Source: CAJCJE01 sp963818685 (GTDB lineage Bacteria; Actinomycetota; Actinomycetes; Mycobacteriales; Pseudonocardiaceae). Taken from it: DNA of 64,000 nucleotides. The notes beneath the pieces are model-generated. The model had not been told where the DNA came from. It saw only the letters and a program-made list of their open reading frames with translations, and did not search any database. The position numbers were made by a program, and so were the translations under genes. The stretch spans positions 186,001 through 250,000 of the forward strand of contig CAWFTJ010000002.1 of assembly GCA_963818685.1 (NCBI GenBank), read 5' to 3'. Each line of letters starts with the position of its first letter. The first letter of the stretch is position 1. This document shows positions 7,350-15,798 of this stretch, piece by piece.

Positions 7350-8240
7350 ATGGCGATTTTCTTGACCGAGAACAGCAAGGTCATCGTGCAGGGCATGACC
7401 GGCTCGGAGGGGTCCAAGCACACCCCGAAGATGCTCAAGGCCGGCACGCACATCGTGGGTGGGGTCAACCCGCGCAAGGCCGGCACCACGGTCACGTTCG
7501 ACGGGGTGGATGTGCCGGTGTTCGGCACGGTCGCCGAGGCGATGGCGGCGACGGGGGCGGACGTGTCGGTGGTGTTCGTGCCGCCGGCGTTCGCCAAGGC
7601 GGCGGTGATCGAGGCGATCGATGCCGGGATCGGGATGTGCGTGGTGATCACCGAGGGGATCCCGGTGCACGACTCGGCGTCGTTCTGGGCGCACGCGGTC
7701 GCGACCGGGAACAAGACCCGGATCATCGGCCCGAACTGTCCGGGGGTGATTTCGCCTGGTAAGTCCAATGCGGGGATTATTCCTGCGGATATTTCCGGTC
7801 CGGGGCGGATGGGCTTGGTGTCCAAGTCGGGCACGTTGACGTATCAGATGATGTACGAGTTGCGGGATATCGGGTTCTCCTCGGCGGTGGGCATCGGGGG
7901 TGACCCGGTGATCGGGACGACGCACATCGATGCGTTGCAGGCGTTCGAGGACGACCCGGAGACCGACGCGATCGTGATGATCGGCGAGATCGGCGGGGAT
8001 GCCGAGGAGCGGGCGGCGGAGTACATCAAGGCGCACATCAGCAAGCCGGTGATCGGCTACGTGGCCGGGTTCACCGCGCCGGAGGGCAAGACGATGGGGC
8101 ACGCGGGTGCGATCGTGTCCGGTTCCTCGGGTACGGCCGCGGCGAAGAAACAAGCGCTGGAGGCCGCTGGGGTGCGGGTCGGCAAGACGCCGAGCGAAAC
8201 CGCGGAACTCGCCCGCGAAGTGATCAAGTCGCTGGGCTGA
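7350..8240 (+). CDS. sucD: Succinyl-CoA ligase, alpha subunit
   Basis: A 296-aa CoA-binding and catalytic subunit. The N-terminal Rossmann CoA domain has VQGMTGSEGSKHT near residues 14-26 and VGGVNPRKAG near 43-52. The phospho-histidine region is GHAGAIVSGSSGTAAAK near residues 250-266, where His accepts the phosphate. The ATG at 7350 follows AGGACTGAGAAG. It forms an operon with sucC. The stop at 8238-8240 overlaps the first copy of a 14-base tandem repeat. Confidence 0.98.
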   Translation: MAIFLTENSKVIVQGMTGSEGSKHTPKMLKAGTHIVGGVNPRKAGTTVTFDGVDVPVFGTVAEAMAATGADVSVVFVPPAFAKAAVIEAIDAGIGMCVVITEGIPVHDSASFWAHAVATGNKTRIIGPNCPGVISPGKSNAGIIPADISGPGRMGLVSKSGTLTYQMMYELRDIGFSSAVGIGGDPVIGTTHIDALQAFEDDPETDAIVMIGEIGGDAEERAAEYIKAHISKPVIGYVAGFTAPEGKTMGHAGAIVSGSSGTAAAKKQALEAAGVRVGKTPSETAELAREVIKSLG

Positions 8241-8294
8241 GTACGGGCTGACGAGTACGGGCTGACGAACACGGGCTGACGAACACGGGCTGAC
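8239..8294 (+). repeat. Four tandem copies of a 14-bp unit after sucD
   Basis: GAGTACGGGCTGAC appears twice (8239-8252, 8253-8266), then GAACACGGGCTGAC twice (8267-8280, 8281-8294). The pairing of variants suggests two rounds of duplication. It starts in the sucD stop codon. Confidence 0.9.
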
Positions 8295-8476
8295 GCCCAC
8301 CGAAAGCACCAGGCAATGGGGCCGGACGCCGGAATTGGCGTTCGGCCTCGTCGCATTTGTACTGTACGGAAACCCGAAGCGGGCTTCACGCGTCTCTCAG
8401 GAGGGTTCGGCTACTGTTTCGGCGGAAATCCCAACCCCGTCAGGATTCGAGCTTTTCGAGTTGAGGGAGAGCGCAC

Positions 8477-9229
8477 ATGTCGTTCCCGTCCGGCCAGCCG
8501 GGTGGTTACCCGGGGCAGCCTCCGCAACCGCAGCAGCCCGGCTACGGGCCTGGGCACGCGCCACGTTCGAATCCTCTCGCGGACCTCGGCAAGGCCGAGA
8601 TGATCACGTTGGGCGTGCTGGTGCTCGGCCTCGCCAACTACTTCTGTAGCTTCGCCTCCGGCGCGGCCAGCCTGAGCCTCCAGGTGATGGCGCTGCTCGC
8701 CGGTGGTCTGCTCGCCGGGATGCACGTGCTGCCGAAGGGCCCCAAGACGCTGCCGTTCGCCACGCTGCTGAGCACGGTCGGTGGCCTGTCCGTGCTAGCC
8801 GCCGTCATCCAGTCCTCCGGCGGCGGCACGTCGACGCCGACCATTGCCATCATCATCCTGATCCTCGGCCTCTTGCAGTTCCTGGCCTCGGCGTTCGTGC
8901 TGCTGCTCGACTACGAATTGATCAAGCTCGCGCCGCGGCCCGCGGTGCCCTACGGCACGCCGGGCACCTTCCCGCAGTCCGGTCCGTTCCCGCAGTCCCC
9001 GCCCGCCCGCTCGGGCCCGCCGCAGGGGCCGCCACAGCAGCAGGGCCAGACCCAGGCCCAACCGCAGCCGCAGCAGGCGCACAGGAAGCCGGAGGCGCCC
9101 ACCCACTACGTCGCCCCGCCCTCAGCGGCGAACCCGAGCCCGCAGTCCACGTTGTTCCTGCAGCAACCGGGCCAGATTTCCCAGCAGCAGCCGCAGAACC
9201 CGCCGGGTGACTATCCTGGCTCGTCCTGA
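8477..9229 (+). CDS. DUF5336 family membrane protein (34-kDa antigen-like)
   Basis: A 250-aa protein. Residues 1-35 are Pro/Gln/Gly-rich (GGYPGQPPQPQQPG), residues about 40-150 carry four membrane segments, and residues 155-250 are a long Pro/Gln tail (PPQQQGQTQAQPQPQQ). This three-part build matches the actinobacterial DUF5336 family, which includes the mycobacterial 34-kDa antigenic protein. Its function is unknown; a cell-envelope role is suspected for the family. The start has GGGAGAG 6 bases upstream. The gene is separated by about 110 bases from the next one. Confidence 0.8.
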   Translation: MSFPSGQPGGYPGQPPQPQQPGYGPGHAPRSNPLADLGKAEMITLGVLVLGLANYFCSFASGAASLSLQVMALLAGGLLAGMHVLPKGPKTLPFATLLSTVGGLSVLAAVIQSSGGGTSTPTIAIIILILGLLQFLASAFVLLLDYELIKLAPRPAVPYGTPGTFPQSGPFPQSPPARSGPPQGPPQQQGQTQAQPQPQQAHRKPEAPTHYVAPPSAANPSPQSTLFLQQPGQISQQQPQNPPGDYPGSS

Positions 9230-9338
9230 CCCTGTTGCGATCGGTAGTCGGCACACCCGCTCTGATCAGCCATTTGGGCGGTGATCGTCTTCGGCGTGGC
9301 TGAGCCGAACAGGCTAACCGCTACGTCAGAGTGGGTGT

Positions 9339-10715
9339 ATGTCCGCTCCATGTGCGACACCGCCGGCCGACGAGGAGCGGACGAGCCGAGGCGAGCGGTT
9401 CCGTGTTCTGGTCTTCGCCGCGATCGGACCGCTGATCGCCGGTTACGCGGTGTTGGGGGCACTGCTGGCCCTCGTGGTGGCGATCGCGCCGGGCAGCGGC
9501 ATCTCGGCCGGCGGCATTCTGGCCGCGACCGGCCCGGCCTGGCTGGCCGCGCTGCACGTCCCGCTGATCATCGCCGGTCATCCGCTCGGCATGCTGCCGC
9601 TGCTGCCGACCGTGCTCCTGGTTTTCCTCGCCGCGCGAGCCTCGATCGGCGCAGCCGACCGGCTCGGCGCGAGCACGCCTCGCTCGACGGTGCCGATCTT
9701 TCTCGCCGTCGGCATCGGGCATGCCGCCTTCGGCGTATTCCTCTCCCTGGTCGGCTCGGGGAGCCAGGTCATGTCCTCGCCGGTGTTGGCGTTCCTGTTC
9801 GGCGTGCTGTTCGCCGGTGTTGGCACCGCGATCGGCCTGTCCGGGCGGTGCGGCCTGCGCAGCGCGCTCCTGGCGACGGCGGACGAACCGACCAGGGCCG
9901 GACTGCGAGCGGGCGTGCTTGGCCTGATCGGGTTGCTCGCCGCGGGCGCCGTGCTGCTGGCCCTCGCGCTGGTGTTGTCCTGGTCGACGGTCGCGACCAT
10001 GTTCCTGGTGAACGCGCCGGGTTTCGGCGGTGGCCTCGGCATGCTTCTGCTGTCCCTCGCCTACCTGCCCAATGTGCTGGTCGGCGCGTTGTCCTTCGCT
10101 GTCGGTCCTGGCTTCTCCATCGGCGCGCTGGTGGTCCGTCCGCTCGCCTTCCACCCCGGTCCCGTGCCCGGCCTGCCGCTGCTCGGCGCGGTGCCGGCAC
10201 AGTCCGGGCCATGGTGGGTGGTGGTGCTGCTGTTGCCGGCCTCGATCGGGGTCGGCGTCGGCTGGTCGTGCCGGCGGGTGGCCGACCCGGTGTCCGCGCG
10301 GTCGCGCCGGGCGGACGAGCAGCCGCGGTCCGACCGGGCGCTCGGTCGGTTGCGCTCGGTTGGGGTCGCCGCGCTGGTTGTCGGGCTCGGCTGCCTGGTG
10401 CTGGCCGCGTTCGCGGGTGGGACAGTGGCCGCTGGTCCGTTCAACCCGGTGACGGTCGCGGCCGGATTGCTTGCGCTGTCCGCTCTGGGCTGGGTCGGCG
10501 TCGTCGGCGCGATCACCGCGCTGTTCGCGGGCCAGCACCCGCAGGTTCTGGTCTCGCTGACCGATCGCGTCGTCGACGCGCTGAGCGACCCCGACGAGGA
10601 CGAGGTCCCCGACCCCGACGAGGACGAGGACCCCGACCCCGACGAGGACGAGGCAGCAGAGCCCGTCGAGCAGGAACCCGAAGAACGGTCCGAAGAAGGC
10701 GAACCGGTCGAGTAG
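9339..10715 (+). CDS. DUF6350 family membrane protein (PerM-like)
   Basis: A 458-aa protein with about ten membrane segments, ending in an acidic tail of repeated DPDEDE units. The family is encoded just upstream of purN in many actinobacteria, as here, and is annotated as PerM, a mycobacterial membrane protein linked to cell division. No catalytic motif is visible. The ATG at 9339 was chosen by position; no strong ribosome site precedes it. The acidic tail is cytoplasmic if the topology is even-numbered. Confidence 0.8.
   Translation: MSAPCATPPADEERTSRGERFRVLVFAAIGPLIAGYAVLGALLALVVAIAPGSGISAGGILAATGPAWLAALHVPLIIAGHPLGMLPLLPTVLLVFLAARASIGAADRLGASTPRSTVPIFLAVGIGHAAFGVFLSLVGSGSQVMSSPVLAFLFGVLFAGVGTAIGLSGRCGLRSALLATADEPTRAGLRAGVLGLIGLLAAGAVLLALALVLSWSTVATMFLVNAPGFGGGLGMLLLSLAYLPNVLVGALSFAVGPGFSIGALVVRPLAFHPGPVPGLPLLGAVPAQSGPWWVVVLLLPASIGVGVGWSCRRVADPVSARSRRADEQPRSDRALGRLRSVGVAALVVGLGCLVLAAFAGGTVAAGPFNPVTVAAGLLALSALGWVGVVGAITALFAGQHPQVLVSLTDRVVDALSDPDEDEVPDPDEDEDPDPDEDEAAEPVEQEPEERSEEGEPVE
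10585..10665 (+). repeat. 24-bp repeats encoding an acidic tail
   Basis: Units of about 24 bases built on CCCCGACGAGGACGAGG repeat three times at the 3' end of the DUF6350 gene and encode (V/D)PDPDEDE. Confidence 0.8.
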
Positions 10716-10834
10716 CCCTGCGCGCGAAGCTCAACCACGGACAACATACGCTGGTCAGGCACGTGAGGACCGCCTGTCAGGAGAGCCCGCTGTTCGATCA
10801 CCGATCCCCAGCCACGCTGAGCTTCCCGCTGCCC

Positions 10835-11434
10835 GTGCGCGTCGTCGTGCTGATCTCCGGCTCCGGGACCCTGCTCCAGGCACTGCTCGACGCCACCAAG
10901 GACGCCAACTACCCGGTGCGCGTCGTCGCGGTCGGTTCCGACCGGCCGGGAGTCGAGGGCCTTGCCCGCGCCGAGCGCGCGAACGTGCCCGGGTTCGTGG
11001 TCAGGATGGCCGATCACGCCGACCGTGCCGCCTGGGACGTCGCACTGGCCGACGCGGTCGCGGCCTATCAGCCCGATCTGGTGGTGTCGGCCGGGTTCAT
11101 GAAGATCGTCGGCCCCGCCTTCCTGGACCGCTTCGCCGGCCGGATGATCAACACGCACCCGGCGCTGCTGCCGGCCTTCCCCGGCGCGCACGCGGTGCGG
11201 GACGCGGTCGACTACGGCGTGAAGGTCACCGGCTGCACGGTGCACCTCGTCGACAAGGGTGTCGACACCGGACCGATCCTGGCCCAGGAACCCGTCGTGA
11301 TCGAAACCGGCGAGCAGGCGGAGGACCTGCACGCCCGCATCAAGGCCGTCGAGCGGCGACTGCTGGTCGAGGTGGTCGCCAGGCTCGCCCGCGAGGGCGC
11401 AACCGTGAACGGACGAAAGGTAACTATCCCGTGA
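10835..11434 (+). CDS. purN: Phosphoribosylglycinamide formyltransferase (GART)
   Basis: Third step of purine synthesis: transfers a formyl group from 10-formyl-THF to GAR. The catalytic Asn-His pair (INTHPALLPAFPGAHAV) and the Asp in VDTGPIL are present. The GTG at 10835 gives a 199-aa protein aligned with E. coli PurN from residue 1 (RVVVLISGSGT). A GTG at 10763, or a CTG at 10790 behind AGGAGA, would add 15-24 residues and cannot be excluded. The stop overlaps the purH start as GTGA, which indicates translational coupling. Confidence 0.93.
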   Translation: MRVVVLISGSGTLLQALLDATKDANYPVRVVAVGSDRPGVEGLARAERANVPGFVVRMADHADRAAWDVALADAVAAYQPDLVVSAGFMKIVGPAFLDRFAGRMINTHPALLPAFPGAHAVRDAVDYGVKVTGCTVHLVDKGVDTGPILAQEPVVIETGEQAEDLHARIKAVERRLLVEVVARLAREGATVNGRKVTIP

Positions 11435-13026
11435 CCGCAAACCAGTCCGGACCGGACACAGTGGACGGTCGTCGTCCCGTCAGTCGCGCGCTGATCAGCG
11501 TCAGTGACAAGACGGGCCTTGCCGAACTGGCAACCGCGCTGCACGCGGCCGGGGTGCACATCGTGTCCACCGGCAACAGCGCACGCGTGCTGACCGAGGC
11601 GGGTGTCCCGGTCACCGCGATCGAGGAGCTGACCGGGTTCCCGGAGAGCCTCGGCGGCCGGGTCAAGACCCTGCACCCGCGCGTGCACGCGGGCCTGCTC
11701 GCCGACGTCCGCGACGCCGAGCACGTCCGCCAGCTCGGCGAGCTCGACATCGAGCCGTTCCAGCTGCTGATCTCCAACCTCTACCCGTTCACCCAGACCG
11801 TCGCCTCCGGTGCGGGCCCTGACGAATGCGTCGAGCAGATCGACATCGGTGGCCCCGCCATGGTCCGCGCGGCCGCCAAGAACCACGCCAACCTGGCCGT
11901 CGTGGTCGATCCGGCCCGCTACGACTGGGTGATCGAGCAGGTCAACGCGGGCGGCTTCACCCTGGCCGACCGGCGCGCCCTCGCCGCGGACGCCTACCGG
12001 CACACCGCCTCCTACGACGTCGCGGTCGCCTCCTGGATGGGCAACGTGCTCGCGGTCCCGGCAGAGCCGGCATCGCCGTTCCCGACCTGGCTCGGCGCGA
12101 CCTGGAGCCAGGTGGCCCCGCTGCGCTACGGCGAGAACCCGCACCAGGCCGCCGCGCTGTATGTGACCAACGGCGGCGCGATCGGGCTTGCCACGGCGAA
12201 GCAGTTGCACGGCAAGGAGATGTCCTACAACAACTACATCGACGCGGACGCGGCCTGGCGCGCGGCGCACGACCACGAGCAGGACTGCGTCGCGATCATC
12301 AAGCACGCCAACCCGTGCGGCATCGCGATTTCCGCCGTGGACATCGCGGACGCGCACCGCAAGGCGCACGCCTGCGACCCGACCAGCGCGTTCGGCGGCA
12401 TCATCGCGGCCAACCGCCCGGTGAGCGTTGCCATGGCCGAGCAGATCGCGGACATCTTCACCGAGGTCGTCATCGCCCCCGCCTACGCGGACGGCGCGGT
12501 GGACGTGTTGGCGCGCAAGAAGAACGTGCGCATCCTCGTCGCCGAGCCGCCGGTGCGCGGTGGCGCCGAGATCCGCCCGGTGTCCGGTGGCCTGCTGATG
12601 CAGCAGATCGACACGATCTCCGCCGATGGCGACAACCCGGCCAAGTGGACACTGGCCACCGGCGACCCGCTCGACGAGCAGACCCTCGCCGATCTGGCGT
12701 TCGCCTGGCGCGCGATCCGCACGGTCAAGTCCAACGCGATCCTGCTCGCGCACGATGGCGCGTCCGTCGGCGTCGGCATGGGCCAGGTGAACCGGGTCGA
12801 CGCGGCCCGGCTCGCGGTGTCAAGGGCAGGGGACCGGGCCAAGGGCGCGGTGGCCGCGTCCGACGCGTTCTTCCCGTTCCCGGACGGCCTGCAGGTGCTG
12901 CTCGACGCCGGTGTCCGCGCCGTCGTGCAGCCCGGCGGTTCCGTGCGCGACGCCGAGGTGATCGCGGCGGCGGAAGCCGCGGGCGTCCCGCTCTACCTCA
13001 CCGGCACCCGGCACTTCTCGCACTGA
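11431..13026 (+). CDS. purH: Bifunctional AICAR formyltransferase / IMP cyclohydrolase
   Basis: A 531-aa protein catalysing the last two steps of IMP synthesis. The N-terminal MGS-type cyclohydrolase domain (ALISVSDKTGLAELA, STGNSARVL) is followed by the AICAR transformylase domain. The KH motif (AIIKHANPCG), DPTSAFGGI, the C-terminal SDAFFPFPDG and the terminal GTRHFSH are all present. GTG start at 11431, four-base overlap with purN. Confidence 0.98.
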   Translation: MTANQSGPDTVDGRRPVSRALISVSDKTGLAELATALHAAGVHIVSTGNSARVLTEAGVPVTAIEELTGFPESLGGRVKTLHPRVHAGLLADVRDAEHVRQLGELDIEPFQLLISNLYPFTQTVASGAGPDECVEQIDIGGPAMVRAAAKNHANLAVVVDPARYDWVIEQVNAGGFTLADRRALAADAYRHTASYDVAVASWMGNVLAVPAEPASPFPTWLGATWSQVAPLRYGENPHQAAALYVTNGGAIGLATAKQLHGKEMSYNNYIDADAAWRAAHDHEQDCVAIIKHANPCGIAISAVDIADAHRKAHACDPTSAFGGIIAANRPVSVAMAEQIADIFTEVVIAPAYADGAVDVLARKKNVRILVAEPPVRGGAEIRPVSGGLLMQQIDTISADGDNPAKWTLATGDPLDEQTLADLAFAWRAIRTVKSNAILLAHDGASVGVGMGQVNRVDAARLAVSRAGDRAKGAVAASDAFFPFPDGLQVLLDAGVRAVVQPGGSVRDAEVIAAAEAAGVPLYLTGTRHFSH

Positions 13027-13039
13027 GGCCACTCCGGAA

Positions 13040-14137
13040 ATGACGATCAAAGCTGGCCGGGAGGCCGTGCTCGCGTACCGGCTCGCCGCGCAGGGCCTGC
13101 TGCGTGACGCCACGTCGCCGCAGGACCTGGCGATCGTCGAGCTGGGTGTGCAGAACACGCCGCCCGGCTCGGCCCGGTTGGCCTGCGCCGCCCGCCTTCC
13201 GTCGACCCCGACGGACTTCGCGGGCCTGCGCATCGCCTGGACCTACCGGCTCTCCCCGCACCTGTGCCACGAGGCCGACCTGCCCGGTATCGCGGCCGCG
13301 CTCTGGCCCGCCACCGAGGCCGACGCGGTGAGCAGGCTCGGCTGGCCGAGTGCCCGCCTCGCCGGCGCCGGCATGTCCGCGACGCAGGTCATCGAGCAGG
13401 CCACCGACGCCATGAGCGAGGTGCTCACCGAGCCGATGACCAAGGGCGCGGCCAGCGCGGCCGTCACCGAACTCGTGGCCGAGCCGCTCAGCTCCTGGTG
13501 CAAGGCATGCCAGTCCCGGCACATCTACGACTCGCTGTTCCGGCTCGCGGGCGGCCTTGCCGGCGCCTGGCTGGACACCGACGCCAACCCGACCCTGCTC
13601 ACCCCGCTTCCCTGCTGGTCGCGCCCGGTCTTCGACCAGGTGAAACGTACCCAACTCGTCCGGTCCTACCTGCGGTTCCTCGGTCCGGCGAGCCCGGCCG
13701 ACGTCGCGGACTTCCTCGGCGTCAACAAGTCCGAACTCGCCGCGAACTGGCCGGGCGACCTGGTCGAGGTCGACGTGGACGGCACCCCCGGCGCCTTCCC
13801 CGCCGAGGAACTCGACGCGCTGCGCAACCCGCCAGAACCACCCAGGGTGCGTCTCCTCCCGCCCGGCGACCCGTACCTGCAAACGAGGAACCGGCGCATG
13901 ATCGTGCCGGATGCCAAGGCGCAGAAGGTGTTGTGGCGCGTCCTGGGCAACCCGGGCGCGGTGCTCGTGGACGGAGAGATCGTCGCCGCCTGGCGCGCCA
14001 AGGCGGCCGGCAAGCGCCGCATTGACATCCAACTCGAACAGTTCGCCGAACTCCCGCCCGACATCGGCCCCGACCTCGATGCGGAAGCACGATTGGTCGC
14101 GGCGGCGCGCGGTATCGCGGACGCCACCGTCAGCTAA
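13040..14137 (+). CDS. Winged-helix DNA-binding domain protein (AlkZ-like, HTH_42)
   Basis: A 365-aa protein of the COG3214/HTH_42 type. It has an N-terminal FxxYRLAAQGL-like opening, central repeated winged-helix segments (RSYLRFLGPASPADVADFLG near residues 210-230) and a C-terminal LLPPGDPYLQTRNR-type segment. Relatives include AlkZ/YcaQ DNA glycosylases that unhook interstrand crosslinks, but many actinobacterial members lack a proven function, and I do not see the QxQ-type catalytic motif clearly. It starts 13 bases after purH and is probably the third gene of that transcript. Confidence 0.75.
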   Translation: MTIKAGREAVLAYRLAAQGLLRDATSPQDLAIVELGVQNTPPGSARLACAARLPSTPTDFAGLRIAWTYRLSPHLCHEADLPGIAAALWPATEADAVSRLGWPSARLAGAGMSATQVIEQATDAMSEVLTEPMTKGAASAAVTELVAEPLSSWCKACQSRHIYDSLFRLAGGLAGAWLDTDANPTLLTPLPCWSRPVFDQVKRTQLVRSYLRFLGPASPADVADFLGVNKSELAANWPGDLVEVDVDGTPGAFPAEELDALRNPPEPPRVRLLPPGDPYLQTRNRRMIVPDAKAQKVLWRVLGNPGAVLVDGEIVAAWRAKAAGKRRIDIQLEQFAELPPDIGPDLDAEARLVAAARGIADATVS

Positions 14138-14177
14138 ACCGTTGGTGCCGAATTCGGCCGGTCGTTATGTTGCCCGG

Positions 14178-14939
14178 ATGGGCAATCCTTATGTGCAGGC
14201 CGGTTTTCGGGGCAGGTTCGACTGGGGACCGGTGGGGGCGGCGAACCTGGCGTCGGAGGTCGCCATCGTCGCCGTGTTCGACATCCTGTCGTTCACCACC
14301 GTGTTGACGGTCGCGCTCGACAACGGCATCGAGGTCTTCCCGTTCCGCTGGCGCGACGAACGCGCCGCAGCGTTCGCGCGGGAGCACGACGCGGTGCTCG
14401 CGGTCGGCCGGTCCGAGGCGAAGCAGGGCGACATCAGCCTCTCCGCGCCGACCATCCGCGCCGCGACGGGCGTCGAACGGCTCGTGTTGCCCTCGCCGAA
14501 CGGCTCGACCATCGCGCACGACGTGACCGAACTCGGCGCCACCGTGATCGGCGTGTCCCTGCGCAACGTCGCCGCAGCCGCCGACTGGACCGTCCACAGG
14601 CTCGCCGAGACGCCTGATGCGTCGGTCGCGGCCATCGCGGCGGGCGAACGCTGGCCGGACCGCTCGCTGCGCCCTGCCGTTGAGGACATGTGGGGCGCCG
14701 GCGCGTACCTGGCCGCGCTCGCCGAACGAGGATTCGGTCAGCTCTCCCCGGAAGCCCGCGCCGCGGCCGCCGCGTACACCTCGGTCGCCGGCAACGTCGC
14801 CGCCGAACTGCGTGCCTGCGCCAGCGGCCGGGAGCTGATCACCAACGGGTACCCGGACGACGTCGAGGTGGCGACCGAGGTGAACTCGACCAGGGTCGTG
14901 CCGCTGCTCACCGGCGAGAGCTTCACCGACGCGGCTTAG
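14178..14939 (+). CDS. 2-phosphosulfolactate phosphatase family protein (ComB-like)
   Basis: A 253-aa protein of the ComB fold. Conserved stretches are VAIVAVFDILSFTT, LPSPNGSTIAH, SLRNVAAAADW and EDMWGAGAYLA. ComB hydrolyses 2-phosphosulfolactate in coenzyme M synthesis, but none of the other coenzyme M genes is in this window. Actinobacterial members are widespread and probably act on another Mg-dependent phosphate ester. The start ATG at 14178 follows a GTTATGTTGCCCGG stretch that may be a promoter -10 region with a very short leader. Confidence 0.85.
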   Translation: MGNPYVQAGFRGRFDWGPVGAANLASEVAIVAVFDILSFTTVLTVALDNGIEVFPFRWRDERAAAFAREHDAVLAVGRSEAKQGDISLSAPTIRAATGVERLVLPSPNGSTIAHDVTELGATVIGVSLRNVAAAADWTVHRLAETPDASVAAIAAGERWPDRSLRPAVEDMWGAGAYLAALAERGFGQLSPEARAAAAAYTSVAGNVAAELRACASGRELITNGYPDDVEVATEVNSTRVVPLLTGESFTDAA

Positions 14940-14940
14940 C

Positions 14941-15339
14941 TCAATTGCCCTCCTGTACCAGCCAACCGTGTCCGTCCGGGTCACTGAACGACACGAACGA
15001 GTTGTATTTCCCGCGTGCTGGATCGGGCCCGGGTGTCTGAGCGCCGTTCGCGAAATGGAACACCTCGCTCACCGGTGCGCCCCGACCGCTCAGTTCGGCG
15101 TGCGCGGCCTCGATGTCGGTGACCACCAGATGCAGGCCCTGCACCGAGCCCGCCGACTCGGGGTTGCGCATCAACGTGATCGAGCAGGCCGAGCCGGGCG
15201 GGGTCAGCTGCACGATCCGGAAGTCCTCGCCCGCGCTGTGGTCCACGTCGAGGCCGAAGCCGATCTTGTCTAGATAGAACTGTTTGGCCCGGTCGACGTC
15301 GGCCACCGGGAGCACGATGAGTTCGAGTTTCCAGTCCAT
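14941..15339 (-). CDS. VOC family (glyoxalase/bleomycin-resistance fold) protein
   Basis: A 132-aa single-domain protein starting MDWKLELIVLPVADVDRAK, the usual opening of a two-beta-alpha-beta-beta-beta VOC protein. Candidate metal ligands include the His in LQGLHLVVTD and the Glu/Asp in the C-terminal FSDPDGHGW. The substrate is unknown; small VOC proteins range from dioxygenases to antibiotic-binding proteins. The upstream frame is open but begins in non-conserved arginine-rich sequence, so the ATG at 15339 was chosen. It is convergent with comB, one base apart. Confidence 0.85.
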   Translation of the reverse strand: MDWKLELIVLPVADVDRAKQFYLDKIGFGLDVDHSAGEDFRIVQLTPPGSACSITLMRNPESAGSVQGLHLVVTDIEAAHAELSGRGAPVSEVFHFANGAQTPGPDPARGKYNSFVSFSDPDGHGWLVQEGN

Positions 15340-15343
15340 CAAT

Positions 15344-15547
15344 TCACCACTTCGGTGGGCCGTTGGGGTTCGCTCGCCTGAACCTTCCCCAGGCTCGCAG
15401 GTCGCGTCGCGCGTCCTTGATCGACCTCTGCATCTGGTCGGCGCCGCGCAGCGTGTCACCCCTGCGCCTGGCCCGGCGATCCACCAGATACGCCAAGACC
15501 AGCCCCGCCACGATCAGCCCGCCGATGATCGCCAGTGCCGTCACCAT
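15344..15547 (-). CDS. Small single-pass membrane protein
   Basis: A 67-aa protein: a membrane segment at residues 2-22 (TALAIIGGLIVAGLVLAYLV) followed by a basic cytoplasmic tail (DRRARRRGD...). The ATG at 15547 places the hydrophobic segment at the N-terminus; upstream in-frame sequence has no coding character. It ends 4 bases before the VOC start and is likely co-transcribed with it. No known family recognised. Confidence 0.65.
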   Translation of the reverse strand: MVTALAIIGGLIVAGLVLAYLVDRRARRRGDTLRGADQMQRSIKDARRDLRAWGRFRRANPNGPPKW

Positions 15548-15656
15548 GCCGCAAGTATGAGCCTCGACCTGGCGATTCGGGTAGCGATGTGGAAAATCCG
15601 CGCTGTGCAAGGAAAAACTCGCGCCGGGTCGGTTTGACACCGAGCCGATCTTAGGG

Positions 15657-15690
15657 TTGACTAGGCACATCGTTCGAACATGTGTTCGAA
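15657..15690 (+). promoter_or_regulatory. SOS promoter: TTGACT and LexA box before imuA
   Basis: TTCGAACA-TG-TGTTCGAA (15673-15690) is a perfect 8-base-arm palindrome containing CGAAC-N4-GTTCG, the actinobacterial LexA box. TTGACT at 15657-15662 is a good -35. It lies 109 bases upstream of the imuA start and explains damage induction of the mutasome operon. Confidence 0.88.
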
Positions 15691-15752
15691 GGTGTGAGTG
15701 GGGCCGACGTCGGGGGTCGGCTAGCTCGTGCCGCCGTCTTCCCCACGGCGGT

Positions 15753-15776
15753 TCGCACATTCAACAGGATGTGCGA
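15753..15776 (+). promoter_or_regulatory. Inverted repeat in the imuA leader
   Basis: TCGCACAT and ATGTGCGA form a perfect 8-base stem around an 8-base loop, between the LexA box and the ribosome site of imuA. It could be a second operator or an RNA hairpin in the leader. Confidence 0.5.
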
Positions 15777-15798
15777 GCTACGTGTGGGAGGTGGGTCG

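Noticed and set aside
6137..7834. Long open frame of 565 codons on the minus strand
   Set aside because: It is the antisense shadow of sucC and sucD, caused by G/C third positions; the composition is His/Arg-rich nonsense without family resemblance.
8239..8294. CRISPR-like array
   Set aside because: The repeat is 14 bp, directly abutting with no spacers, and no cas genes are present.
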